Part shown: piece after piece, positions 46,787 to 57,517 of the stretch | How the letters are laid out: each line of letters starts with the position of its first letter | How positions within the stretch are numbered: the stretch's first letter is position 1 | Assembly (NCBI GenBank): GCA_029582265.1 | Contig: CM055823.1 | Location: 10,018,821-10,082,820 of the forward strand | Length of the DNA: 64,000 bases | DNA from: Zoroaster sp. YZ-2022 | Taxonomy: Eukaryota; Echinodermata; Asteroidea; Forcipulatida; Zoroasteridae | Reading direction: 5' to 3' | Position numbers and translations under genes: made by a program | Notes under the pieces: generated by a model | What the model saw: only the letters and a program-made list of their open reading frames with translations | The model's database searches: none | Told to the model about the DNA's origin: nothing

Positions 46787-47161
46787 ATATGTCCATTCAG
46801 TTCTATCGAAAGCCTTTTTTAGATCAATACTAAGAATAGCCGCAGGTTTATTTTCATTGTTTACATAAAAAAATCATGTCTCTTATAAACGATCATTAAG
46901 TTATCATGTATATTTCGACCTTTAACACCACATGATTGATCATCGCTTATAATATCGGGCATTATTTGCTTCAAACGATTCGTTATGGCTTTAGCTATTA
47001 TTTTATAATCTACGTTCAGAAGACTATTGGTCGCCAGTTACTTATATTGCACTTTTCGCCTTTATTTTTAAAGATTAAACGGATAAGAGCTGTATTCATA
47101 GATGACGGAAGATTATTGATTTCCCCACATTTTTTGATCAGGTCCATAAAATCATTCTTTA

Positions 47162-47514
47162 AAATAATAATAATGATGTTCCATTCTTAAATAGCGCATT
47201 TCACATAATGTGCCAATGCGCTTTACATTATTACCCCTGGTCACTGGGCCAATATCATTCCTATAATCTTTCTCAGCTCCCTGGGGAGTATACAGCCAAT
47301 GTGCAACCTTTTGGCGCTACAGGGCTAATCAAACACAATAACCATCTCTACCCTCACAGGTACCCATTTATACACCTGGGTGAAGAGAAGCAATTACAGT
47401 AAAGTGTCTTGCTCAAGGACACGGTCGCCGCCAGGTTTCGAACCCACATTCTGATGACACAGCCATCAGAACTGGAGTCCAATGCACTTAACCGCTCGGC
47501 CATGGCAACCCACA
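47162..47514 (-). mobile_element. tRNA-derived SINE inserted in the Tx1-like LINE
   Basis: On the minus strand the head (about 47514-47430) resembles a class II tRNA (Leu/Ser type): box A GGCCGAGCGGTTAAG, a CTGATG…CATCAG variable stem, box B GTGGGTTCGAAACC. A body (CTTGAGCAAGACACTTTAC, CACCCAGGTG) and a tail ending in (ATT)n at 47162-47175 follow. Target duplication not resolved. Confidence 0.75.
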
Positions 47515-48137
47515 TTATATATTGCATATGTTGTCTACTTACGTCTTCTGTTGAATACAGTTCCTTGTAAAAAATGTTAGTATGCTTGCACATTGTAACA
47601 GGTTGATCATGATATGTGCCGTGTTTATCTTTAATACATTTGAAAACATTGTCGTTATTTCTCTGCTTCTCTGAATTGAGAAAATATTTTGTAGGTTTTT
47701 CACCATCTATTTTGTTAGAAATGTGTAACCTTATCCGAGATTTCTCGAACTGCATATTTTCATAAGTTTTTAATTGGTTCTCAGTTTCTTTAATTTCGTC
47801 AGGCAAATTAGATGGGTTTGACATTAACTGTTGCAAGTGTTTTTGCAGATAATTATATTTGCTCTTTTCTCGACGACTTTTTTCACTGCCATATTCTTTT
47901 ATAATTTCTTTTAATTTAGTTTCACCATTGTCCCACCATTCAAAAATGCTCAAATAAGAGTTTTTCTTAGTTTGCCAGTATGCCCAAAATATTTGAATTC
48001 TGTTTTTGCAATCATCATCTTTGAGTAGAGAATTATTACAAACCCATCTACCTGTACCAAGGACCACATCTTGTTTGTCAAGGCGGAAACTAACCATGCT
48101 ATGATCAACAACAGTACCAATCGCATTAACCTGCACA

Positions 48138-48554
48138 CCTGTAACTAGGTAAAAAAGATTAATTGAGATTAAACAATAATCAATTCGACTTGACCTTTTT
48201 AGAACTTTATGATAAAAGGTGCTCCCGTCCTCGTTATTGGGAAGGCCATGAATCTATTAAATCATTGTTTACAATAAGATTACTTAAAAACTGTGTGCTT
48301 CTGTCATTGTTCTCTCGATTATCCAATTCACAGTTAAAATCGCCCGCAATTATCCAACTGCAATTATCACCTTTACTGTGACTGAATGTCATCATATCTT
48401 GAAAGAACCGTTTACTGGGGTACATTGTATTCGGGGCATACGCACATAAAACTGATATATTTAATCCCTGCCATGAAATTTCAACTTTTATCCATCTACC
48501 GTCTTCATCTACCTCCTGATTAACCATTTTGAGACCACACTTATATGAAGTTAG
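48138..48554 (-). pseudogene. Tx1-like LINE endonuclease, C-terminal part
   Basis: Encodes LNISVLCAYAPNTMYPSKRF and SWIIAGDFNCELDNREN. It continues the frame that starts at 50650 once the Merlin-like insertion and one target copy are discounted. Confidence 0.8.
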
Positions 48555-49030
48555 GGGTAGAATGTCGTATCCAGCCGCCACTATTTCTCACTCATTATAA
48601 CCAATAATGGTATCTTACCTGCTCAGTAAGGTCGAGAACATATGAATGATAATGGTCATGTACTTTAGATGATTCTACATATTTTGTTCATGAAAAAAAT
48701 CAAGCATTTTTGGTGTACGGTGACTGCAGAACAGCAATCAATGTGGACGCCATGTTTGTTTCCTCAGTCATGTCAGTCTGATCTTGTCACCTCCCCCCAA
48801 AAAAACCAGTTATCGTACATGCGCAGTGGCAACTAAGAACGGATCCTTCTATTTTATGAAGTGAGTAGGTCAATATAACATTAATGGAAAGCACAGATAT
48901 TAGCGTGCCCGGGAAATACACGTGGCATTTGAAATAATGCAATTTGACACATGAATTGTTCGCCCACTGTTTGTCGCTCCAACATAATGACTACATTAAA
49001 TCATGGCCACCATGAGTAAATGTATACTGT

Positions 49031-49345
49031 CTTTTTTTTAAGGGAAAGAAAGTCCAAATGTCGTCATACGGGTGTATTTTCAAGATAGTTTTCATTCGTG
49101 ATTGTCGAGGATTTTTATTTAAGGGAAAGAAAGTCCGAATGTCGTCATAAGGGTGTATTTTCATAATAGTTTTCATTCGTGATTGTCGAGGATTTTTTTA
49201 AAGGGAAAGACAGTTCAAATGTCGTCATAAGGGTGTATTTTCATAATAGTTTTCATTCGTGATTGTTGAGGATTTTTTAAAGGGAAAGAAATTCCGAATG
49301 TCGTCATAAGGGTGTGTTTTCAATATTTCATTCATGGTTGATGAG
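49031..49345. repeat. Four tandem ~80-bp units inside the Merlin-like element
   Basis: Units begin AGGGAAAGAAAGTCC at 49041, 49122, 49202 and 49281 and contain GTCGTCATAAGGGTGTATTT. Spacing 79-81 bp. Confidence 0.9.
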
Positions 49346-49411
49346 GATTCATCATAAATTCATCAACATGAATTGAAAATATTATTAAAGGTTTCTTTAT
49401 TTACACAACAA

Positions 49412-49633
49412 TTAGCCTACATAAGAATGTTTATTTCTGCGGCACCTCCATTTGTGGCACTGCCAAGCAAACCCGTCGCCCTGGTCTGCTGACAAGGGAT
49501 GCTGGCTGTATGGACACTCCGGTGCACCAGCAATGAGGCCCCGTTCCTTGCAGAAATCTGCCGTTGACACGTGGGTTGAAAGCCTCCCCAGCAACTTCGC
49601 AATATTCCAATAAGTTGAACTCATATTGTACAT
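49412..49633 (-). pseudogene. Merlin/ISXO2-type transposase N-terminal remnant
   Basis: A 73-codon frame reading FCKERGLIAGAPECPYSQHP and then GDGFAWQCHKWRCRRNKHS. The order ERGLI, then CP, then DG-WxCxxxxCRRxxS matches the zinc-ribbon start of ISXO2/Merlin transposases. One expected Cys pair is altered (CPYSQH), and the frame ends before any catalytic DDE part. Homology is judged by eye. Confidence 0.6.
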
Positions 49634-50410
49634 ACGAACTGGATAAAGAGTACTGATTGACTGGACTTATACACTTACACTTTGAGAACAATGGACGGCA
49701 GCTTTCAATTTCTTATTCAGAACTTGGTATTTTTTCCTTACACACCCTTGTCTGTTTCCCATGGAATAGTCCAAAGAAATTCACACATATTACATCATGA
49801 CATCTGCTAACTTTATTCAGTAACTTATAAATATTCAACTTATAAATATTCAAATTCATTGTCAGTAAATAATTATTCTAATGTTTTATTCAGTAAACAT
49901 TACATATTCATTATGACCTGGGTAATAAGTAAGACGGTAGAGTCAAATACAACGAAAAGACTTTCATTTGCATCAAAGCCTCACACTCGAGTGGTTTAGG
50001 TGATGCATTTGTGAATTTAACATGCTTTCATTTCCCCATACAGGTTCGAATCCCAGTGAGTGTTGTACATGGTTATATGATTACTAAAACTAACTTTCTT
50101 CACCCTTTCTCGGTATCTACAGATATGGAATGGAATAGAAACCACAAGCAGTGGTTTGTGGAGTAGTTGGAAAAGAGAATATAGGATAGGATAGGACACG
50201 GAGATATAATACAGCAAGGGGTTTTTATTGCACAATTCTTTTGGGGGGACCCCTTCTTTTTAAACTGGTCCCCCTAGGAACTAAACCCCCCTTTCGCTTT
50301 CTGTACACCCAACAATTGTTAGACCCCTTTTTCAACTGGTTGGTGGTTGAAAAAAAAATAAAACACGTCAAAAAAGTGGCGGCCGGATACGACATTCTTT
50401 CCGAAGTTAG

Positions 50411-50650
50411 AATTGCTACCCCTTTAGTATTGCTAAGTCCATGACTGAAACAAATATCGCCTTTCCATTGTTTTCGCCAAAGCTGTTCATCACTTTGGGT
50501 ACTATGAGTTTCTTGTAAACAAATTAAATCGTGTTTCTCTCTGTAAAGGTGCTCAAATAATATTTCTCTTTTTGTATTATCCCTTAACTCATTAACATTA
50601 AGCGTGGCTATTCTAATCATCATGAAAAAAAGAAGTGTAAACACATTCAT
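50411..50650 (-). pseudogene. Tx1-like LINE ORF2 start, endonuclease N-terminal part
   Basis: Encodes MIRIATLNVNELRDNTKREI, then LICLQETHST and GVAILTS, the standard first blocks of L1-type endonucleases (N…, QETH). Broken at the target site of the Merlin-like element. Confidence 0.85.
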
Positions 50651-51264
50651 AATTAAATAAGAGTAAGTAAGTTAACTTGCTAATCATCTTTCGGTATGGC
50701 CCGTCCACGTCCTTTCCTGTTATTGTTGTAAGTTACTTTTCTATTCGAAATAGCAATGGTTCCTGTTCCCCTTCTTCTGTATCTTTGTATGCCTTGCCGC
50801 ACCCAGGGTACCATATCATCATCATCGTGTTGATCGGATGAATCGCCGGATACAACTTCCATCGTTTCATAGTCAGACCTTTGATCGATGTGTTTCTTTT
50901 TGCTGTCATGTTTCCCTTTGTGGCTCTTTTTTTCCCATTGCTTTTGACTGCATCCGCCCAGCTCGAGCTCGGTATAGACTCTCCGCTTACGGCCGATGCC
51001 CCCGCTTTACCTGCTACTGATGTTCCAGGATTTTCCCCTGTCGATGATCCTGGGTTTTCTTTTGTCGATCTTCCTGCTTTTTCAAGTATCGATGTTCCTG
51101 GGTTTTCCCCTGTCGACGTTTCCGACTTTTCTTTTGGTGCGTTCTGGTCTGTCGGAGTCGTTGGTCTACTGTAGTTTTGGACGGTCCTGCTGTAGTTGAT
51201 GACGGGTGTGATTTGGCCGAGCTTTTAGCTGGTGACTTTTTCTGCTCTTGGAGGGGTTCCTGGG

Positions 51265-52158
51265 TCAGTAGGCTCTCAGATAGTGATATCCCATCTTTGC
51301 ACGTGTGTTACCGTTATCTTTTTTGCAAGGTGCTGACTGCCGGTCAAGTTTCCTGGTCTTTAGTGGGGGCTCTTTCCGCAGTTGTTCCTCCTCTTCCACA
51401 TCCATGAACTGACTAATTATTATACTTTCTTCTTCTTCTTCTGTGTCTCTCTTGCATGAACCAGAGTCGTAATCTGATTCATCGCCACGACTGTTTCCCG
51501 TCTCGCTAAACTCACTATTTGTATCCCAAAATCCCAGTTGTTGTCGTTGCTCTCCATTATTCCTGTGTTGCTCTCCATCATTCCTGTGCTGTTCTGCCTT
51601 GTGTCCTAGTGCCCCGCATACAAAACACCTATTTCTCCTGTCGCAGTCCCTTGCTAGGTGCCCTGGTTGTTGACATAGCCGACAAGTTCTTATTTGCCCG
51701 CAATGTCGTACTGGTAGCGTGAAATTACTGACTCGAAGAAAACTCGGTATAGCCTTTTTGATATTCTTTATCAGTAGACTTCGTACACCGGTTTCGATAT
51801 CGCTGTCAAAATGATGATACTGCCGACGTATGTTGATTACTGTCCCAAAGGGAGAGAGTGCTGCCATTACTACCTAGTCGGACATTTCGTAGGGCGCAGT
51901 CACGTAAGCTACCACAGATTCTTCAACGCTGGTTCGCTCACATGGTATTAGCATGCCTTGGAATTTAAAACCATTGTTCGCCAGCTGTTCACAATGACCC
52001 GTATTGTCGAAGGACACATTGAACCATCCTGTATTCAATTTACATATGCATTTGATCGGTTCCGTTGACCCAATGTCCTTCTTAATGATGTCGTACACAT
52101 CCTCTGGCGTTATATCAACTCCTCTTGGGTTGAATCTAATGGTGTTGTCACGCTTCAA
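51265..52158 (-). pseudogene. Tx1-like LINE ORF1 with two CCHC zinc knuckles
   Basis: Frames 52158-51874 (MKRDNTIRFNPRGVDITPED) and 51867-51265. The second has CRLCQQPGHLARDC and CFVCGALGHKAEQH, followed by an acidic/serine-rich tail. A stop lies between the two. ORF1 proteins of this kind bind the LINE RNA. Downstream pieces to about 50680 (DDDDMVPWVRQGIQRYRRRG) probably belong to its C-terminus. Confidence 0.8.
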
Positions 52159-52177
52159 TACGCCCTGTGTACCCTGT

Positions 52178-52206
52178 GTTGTTGTTGTTGTTGTTGTTGT
52201 TGTTGT
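52178..52206. repeat. (GTT)n microsatellite
   Basis: About nine GTT units at the 5' boundary of the antisense LINE. The same repeat type lies at its 3' boundary (44291-44350). Confidence 0.9.
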
Positions 52207-52278
52207 ACATTTCTATATACACCTTAAGTAAACACACGTTAAAAGATATATAATTATATGCATGCCATACATATATAT

Positions 52279-53051
52279 TGTTACATATACACACAAACCG
52301 TATGTGGAGATAATCCGTGCGTGACCGCGCGTTGACCCCAAATGGGGCGGGATTATGTTTACAGGTTATGAATAGAACGTTCTGGAAGTTTCTTTTGGAA
52401 AATGATGTAATTTAACAGAAATTTCTAGAAGTGAAGTGAAGAAGAAATCTCTAGTATTTTCGAGAAGGGATTAAAAACTATAAATACGGGCTGGTAGAGG
52501 ATTTTAAGCAGGACTTGAGCAAACCATCAAGACTTGATGAGACTATATCGATACTTCAGTGTACACCCACTAGGACCTGTGATGTCGCTTACGACTCGTC
52601 TGTGGAGTGTTTTGAGAAAGTTCGTCTGGACCGAGTGAAGTGTCTGAGAGCTGAATTTAATTCCGGAAGAGACATTTTGTGAACTAAATCTACAGTTCAG
52701 TATTTTTGGGATTTCTTCTTTCCCATATTTTTGTCACGGTAGTCGACTTGTGTCGCCGTGGTTTCGTCTATTTCCGGCTGTTTGTTGGAGGTGAATTCGC
52801 CCCACGTCCAGCTCTGTTTACACCGTGTCAGAGAACTGTTTTTGGTGTCGTTTTCGCTGGAGCCTGCTCAGTCCTCGCCCGTAAGATCTTCTTCTTATTT
52901 ATTATAAGATATTTTCATTATTAAAGCACTTTGTTTCTTTGTTATTGATATCAGTGTGACCTTGTTTGATTTCTTTGTTGCATCTGAGAAAATTCAGGCT
53001 TTTTGAGTAATTTGCATTCACCTATAGTTTGAAGATTTTCGGATCGTAACA
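52279..53051. mobile_element. Candidate solo LTR (773 bp)
   Basis: Starts TGTTAC and ends GTAACA (TG…CA with a 6-bp inverted repeat). A TATA-type word CTATAAATACGGG lies near 52479 and an ATTAAA polyadenylation-type signal near 52920. A 4-bp ATAT lies on both sides but in AT-rich sequence, so the target duplication is weak. No internal retrotransposon body follows. Orientation + from the TATA and polyA order. Confidence 0.5.
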
Positions 53052-55171
53052 ATATGCATGCATGATAATTATGGTCTACAAGGTTGAAGTAACGTACCGT
53101 ATATCACACCCCTCTGAACACCCAAATCATCACAGAGTTAAAAAAATAAATATAAAATTGTATTTCGTTTATTTATTTTTATGAACAAAATATACAAGTA
53201 AATACACAAATATCAAGATTATGGCCATGTAGCATGTCGAAGGTCTTCAATAGTTTACAGTAACTCATATTAACTGTGTGGTCTTTGCATATTCTTATTA
53301 TTACTAGTATTACTATTATTCTTATTCGTATTATTAATATTATTACTTCACCACAGCACAGCATATCGATATACATCTAGCCGAAACCCATGTGTTCGTT
53401 TTCATCGAACACTTGTAATAATATCTGCACAAAATACACTGCAAACAATATACTGTCACCTCAAGTATTTAATCTTTCTTAAATAAACCAACCAATATTT
53501 ACACCCAAATTATTGCCATATTGTGCTAATAGCTGTACAAATAATACTGCAAACAGTAATGTCAACTTATTATTTATTTACAGTACTCATGTCACACGTA
53601 TCAATAACAACACTTATCATATTCTTAGTATCTACATTAATCTATATCAATGGGTGACTTTGAAAAAGTAGTCGGCAGCAGACTTAGCTGGTATTTTTTT
53701 TCCATTGCTCATTTACTTCTGAGCATAGTGCCCATTACATTTCGAACAATAGCAAACACCTCATCAGTCTCCTGCCACCTAATGTCCCCCAAAAATCCCA
53801 CTCACAGTCTCATCTACACTGTAAGAAATATCCGTATTTTTACGGGAAAATTTTACGGAAACTGGTCCGTAAAAAGTGAAGTACGGGAAAAGTTGCACGG
53901 AGTCCGTATTTCTACGGGGAAAGTTCCCGCATCGTCCGTTTTTCAACCAGTAATGTTTTGCTTGGTTGACATAATATTTTCCAATAATGACCATTTTAAA
54001 TCGTAGAGTAATTTTAAGTATAAACTTTTTAATGCAATTGTATTTTTTGTGCAAAAGAAAATACACAGTATTTATAAACAGAAGGAAACAATTATTTTTT
54101 GGTATAATACCGTTTGAACGAGGAGCAGATTGTTTTAGAAGAAACGGATCTGTTCCGTAAAAAAAAGTTGTAGTTTACACTTTTAAACACAACAATTATA
54201 AACAATTCATTTTCAAATTACCTCTTACACTTTTCCCAAATATAAAAATAAATACGATGGTAAATTTAAATTTGTGTGAGCATTTAAGTTTAAATTTGAC
54301 CCCTAGTTTTATTATTTTATTCGTGTTTATTTTGCTTTTACTTGGACGTGGATGGAAAGTTTTACCATTGCATGACGGGTATAAATGTCTAGGATTCGAC
54401 CCCATATGCCAATTTTCCATAATAACACGCGTGTGCCGGCAGGGTCGTGCACAGACTACTCGCAGTCTCAGCAGCAGACGATTGGCCGATATCGATCGAA
54501 ACCGCGACCGCGGGCTAGAGAAAAGCTGGAAAAGTGACAACATCTGACAAATGAGTGACATTCACAAAAAAAAACTCCTCGGTCGTCTCTCAACGCAACC
54601 TGAACCTGACATCTGAACCTCATCTGAAACTGAAAGGTATGTAAAATAAAAATGACACACAATATAAGCCTAGATGTAAACATGTTGGCCTAAATTGTTT
54701 TTGAGAAATTTCAGAATTATAATATCAGAGACAGAATGAGTTTACTGACAGTGACACTGACACTAACGACGTTAACGTTAGACTGAGTATCCTCAATTTA
54801 CCCTAAATGACGCACCTAAGGTTATATAATCAACTGGACGGTAACTTACAAATGAAATTAGCAGTTTGGTGTTTCAGTTTGTTTCAGTGAAGGATTCTCT
54901 TGTAAAATGCTGAATTTCAATGCATGATCATACGCGTGGACGTCTTGAGCGCCGTTTTTTGAGACGCACAAAATTGTGGTCATCAAAAAATTGATGTTGG
55001 TATAATGACTCACCCCAAACTGTTAAAGTTGATGGGGGCACAGAAAATGTACCCAAGAAGAAAAACAGTTGAAATCATGTTTCATCTTATTCCAGATGGT
55101 TGTAAAATTGTTTTTAAACTTGAAAATAAAAATATTGTTTTCGATTTTTAAAATAAAATGGTATAATTTGG
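53052..55171. other. Non-coding; one palindrome-rich block
   Basis: At 53817-53960 there are repeated CCGTA/TACGG words with short palindromes (TTTTACGGA…TCCGTAAAA) and an ACTGTAAGAAATATCCGT-like start. This is reminiscent of a DNA-transposon end, but the other end is not found. The rest shows nothing recognisable. Confidence 0.4.
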
Positions 55172-56551
55172 AGAAGCTCTCAAAACTTATAATCAATATT
55201 CTTGAAAGACCAATAAAATGGAAGGTGGTTACATTTTTTGCAAAAAGTACTTTAAAACTTTGAAATGTGTAAAATTGCTGTTAACATTTTGTCAAATAAA
55301 AGATTTATTTTCAAAACCATGATATTAATGTTTCATTTTCTCAATAATTTTTCACTCACCGTCGAAATAAACGCCAACGAATTAAGTAGTCTTCGTTCGC
55401 TTCTTCTATAAGGAATGTGTCCAATTTGAGGATCAGTATTTCTTAAAAAAATCAATGCAAATGCAAAGCATTCATATATTTTGGTTTCCACAGACAACAG
55501 CTTGTTGACGGCATAGAACAATAAAATCACAGATGTTCGTGAACAAAAATTGAGGTCATGTAAATCTCTTACTATTTGTATCTAGTAAAATCAGTGGTTA
55601 AACAACTTTTTCCACTTTCACAAGCACTAACTTGTCATACAATTTCACTATAATTTTTATTTCTGTAACAAGCACGACTTAGATAAGTTTATGCAACCAG
55701 TAATACGCCATAATTTTGTACATTTTCCGAGAAATGCTAAGCCAAAGGTAGGTGCGTCATTTCACGAGTGCGGCGAATTACGTACATGGACGATACATCA
55801 TATACTGGCGGCGACTCGATTCATAACTATTATTACAGCGTAAGACACACTGTATCGTCCATGTACCATGTGTACGTAATTCGCCGCACTCGTGAAATGA
55901 CGCACCTACATTTGGCTTAGCATTTCTCGGAAAACTTACAAAATTATGGTGTATTACCATGATTAACAGTTACTAATTGCATAAACTTATCTAAGTCGTG
56001 CTTGTTGCAGAAATACACATTATAGTGAAATTGTATGATTTACTGGAAAGTTAGTGCTTGTGAAAGTGGAAAAAGTTGTTTAACCACTGATTTTACTAGA
56101 TACAAAATAGTAAGAGATTTACATGACCTCAATCTTTTTTCACGAACATCTGTGATCTTATTTTGTTATTGTTCTATGCCGTCAACAAGCTGTTGTCTGT
56201 GACCATGGTGACTGTGGAAACCAAAATAGGCCTATGAATGTTTTGCATTTGCAATGATTTTTTTAAGAAATACTGATCCTCAAATTGGACACATTCCTTA
56301 TATAACAAGCGAATGAAGACTACTTTAGTACTTAATTTGTTGGTGTTTATTTTGACGGTAGGCCTAGTGGAAAATTATTGACAAAATGAAACATGAATAT
56401 CATGGACGGTTATGAAAAGAAATCTTTTATTTGACAAAATGTTAACAGCAATTTTACACATTTCAAAGTTTTAAAGTAGCTACTTTTTGCAAAAAAATTT
56501 CACCACCTTCCATTTGTATTGGTCTTTCAAGAATAAAAGTTTTGAGAGCTT
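55172..56551. repeat. Long inverted repeat, arms ~0.63-0.70 kb, loop 53 nt
   Basis: The left arm is about 55172-55797, the loop 55798-55850, and the right arm about 55851-56551. Matching blocks, left against inverse right: AAGCTCTCAAAACTT, GAAAGACCAATA, AATTGAGGATCAGTATTTCT, AACAAGCACGACTTAGATAA, GTGCGTCATTTCACGAGTGC and ATGGACGATACA at the centre. Arms differ by scattered substitutions and small indels. No coding sequence. Confidence 0.9.
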
Positions 56552-57456
56552 GGCAGTTATCCAGTGTCTACCCTGTCTTCTTGCTGCAAATTTCAAAGAA
56601 GACATTATCTGTTATCATCCGATGTTATGATGTAAGTACAGTACATGTGTAGAACGTACATATCTCATTTGAAGTTGCTTTACAAAAGGAATAATGATCA
56701 CGTGGTTGCTGGATCATAGCAATGCTATCTTACATTTTAATAAGTATTCCTGCAAGATTTAAGCCTGGTTCAAACTTCGTGCAAATCGCAACGCAAAGCG
56801 AATTGTGATGTCAAGATTGCAGATTCGCACGAATAATTAGCAAAAGTGGAGCACAGCTCAACTTGGGCAAATGTTTTGCAAATATTTTGTTGCGAATTAA
56901 TGATGTCAAATTTGCTTCACATTCGCCGTCGTGTTGGGCTTTAAGGTTCAGATGACATTAAAGCTTACATCAAACATTATTTGAAAGTTGGTGTTGTATA
57001 TGTAATTGCAGCAGACGTGTAAATGCAACATGTAGCAGACACAAGTAAAATTCATTAACTTCAATTCTCCCTAAAGTGCGATGTCCAAGGGGCACCAAGG
57101 CAATGACCAGGGGCAATAGAGGCAATTGCCTCCGTTGCCTCCTTGAAGTATCAGGCCTGGGATCCTTCCTATATCTAACACAGTCCAACCAACAATAGTC
57201 CAAACCGGGCCAGCATATGATGACTTAACAAAGAACTATATGTTATCAAAGAACTATGCCAAGCCAAGTAAGGGTAACAATCTTCCTAATAATATCTATT
57301 CCGAGGTGCTGATTCATGGAAAAGGTTGGTAAGCATTTTCAGTTAGCTAGAGAATTAATCAATCAACCAGAATCAAACCAAACCTGCTGTTTGAGTGTTT
57401 ACAAGTTTTTGGTCATAAGGGTTAATTTATTTACTAACTTAATCATACATTTACAG
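56552..57456. other. Upstream of the second gene's first recognised exon
   Basis: Further exons may lie here (a candidate near 56558-56632 ends at ATG|GTAAGTA-like sequence), but I cannot support one firmly. No repeat seen. Confidence 0.35.
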
Positions 57457-57517
57457 GACATGGTGACAAGGGATGACATCCGTGACCTTCCCTCTACACC
57501 CTGCATTGCTGTTATCG
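57457..57517 (+). CDS. Uncharacterised gene, exon a
   Basis: Encodes DMVTRDDIRDLPSTPCIAVI plus one base. Acceptor TTTACAG, donor ATCG|GTAAGG. Confidence 0.6.

Larger units (their letters stand above)
48555..50402. mobile_element. Merlin-like DNA transposon, degraded (1848 bp)
   Basis: Ends are GGGTAGAATGTCGTATCC and inverse GGAAAGAATGTCGTATCC. Flanked by perfect 8-bp duplications GAAGTTAG (48547-48554, 50403-50410). Sits inside the LINE endonuclease. The minus strand at 49633-49412 keeps a zinc-binding N-terminus like those of Merlin/ISXO2-type transposases. An 80-bp tandem repeat lies at about 49031-49345. No DDE domain was found, so it is non-autonomous. The MITE at 3080-3530 is a short relative. 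Confidence 0.85.
44364..52175 (-). mobile_element. Tx1/L1-clade LINE, near full length, antisense, with nested insertions
   Basis: Read from right to left: ORF1 (52158-51265 and on to about 50680) with two CCHC knuckles; ORF2 endonuclease start (50650-50411); a Merlin-like insertion; rest of the endonuclease and linker (48554-47520); a SINE; RT (47160-45973) with TRGIRQGCPLSPLLFSICAD and QHADDTTLF; C-terminal region (45968-44799). Same family as the + strand copy: KNRTDKPGG against KTRTDKPGG, and WLFVENLIKKYT against WVFVEHLLKNYT. Several frameshifts make it inactive. About 60-100 residues of the early RT (SPGIDG-type block) are missing next to the SINE. Boundaries are approximate. Confidence 0.85.

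Noticed and set aside
54196..54561. 121-codon minus-strand frame and 96-codon plus-strand frame at the same place
   Set aside because: No recognisable domain, low-complexity ends, and mutual overlap; not supported as a gene.
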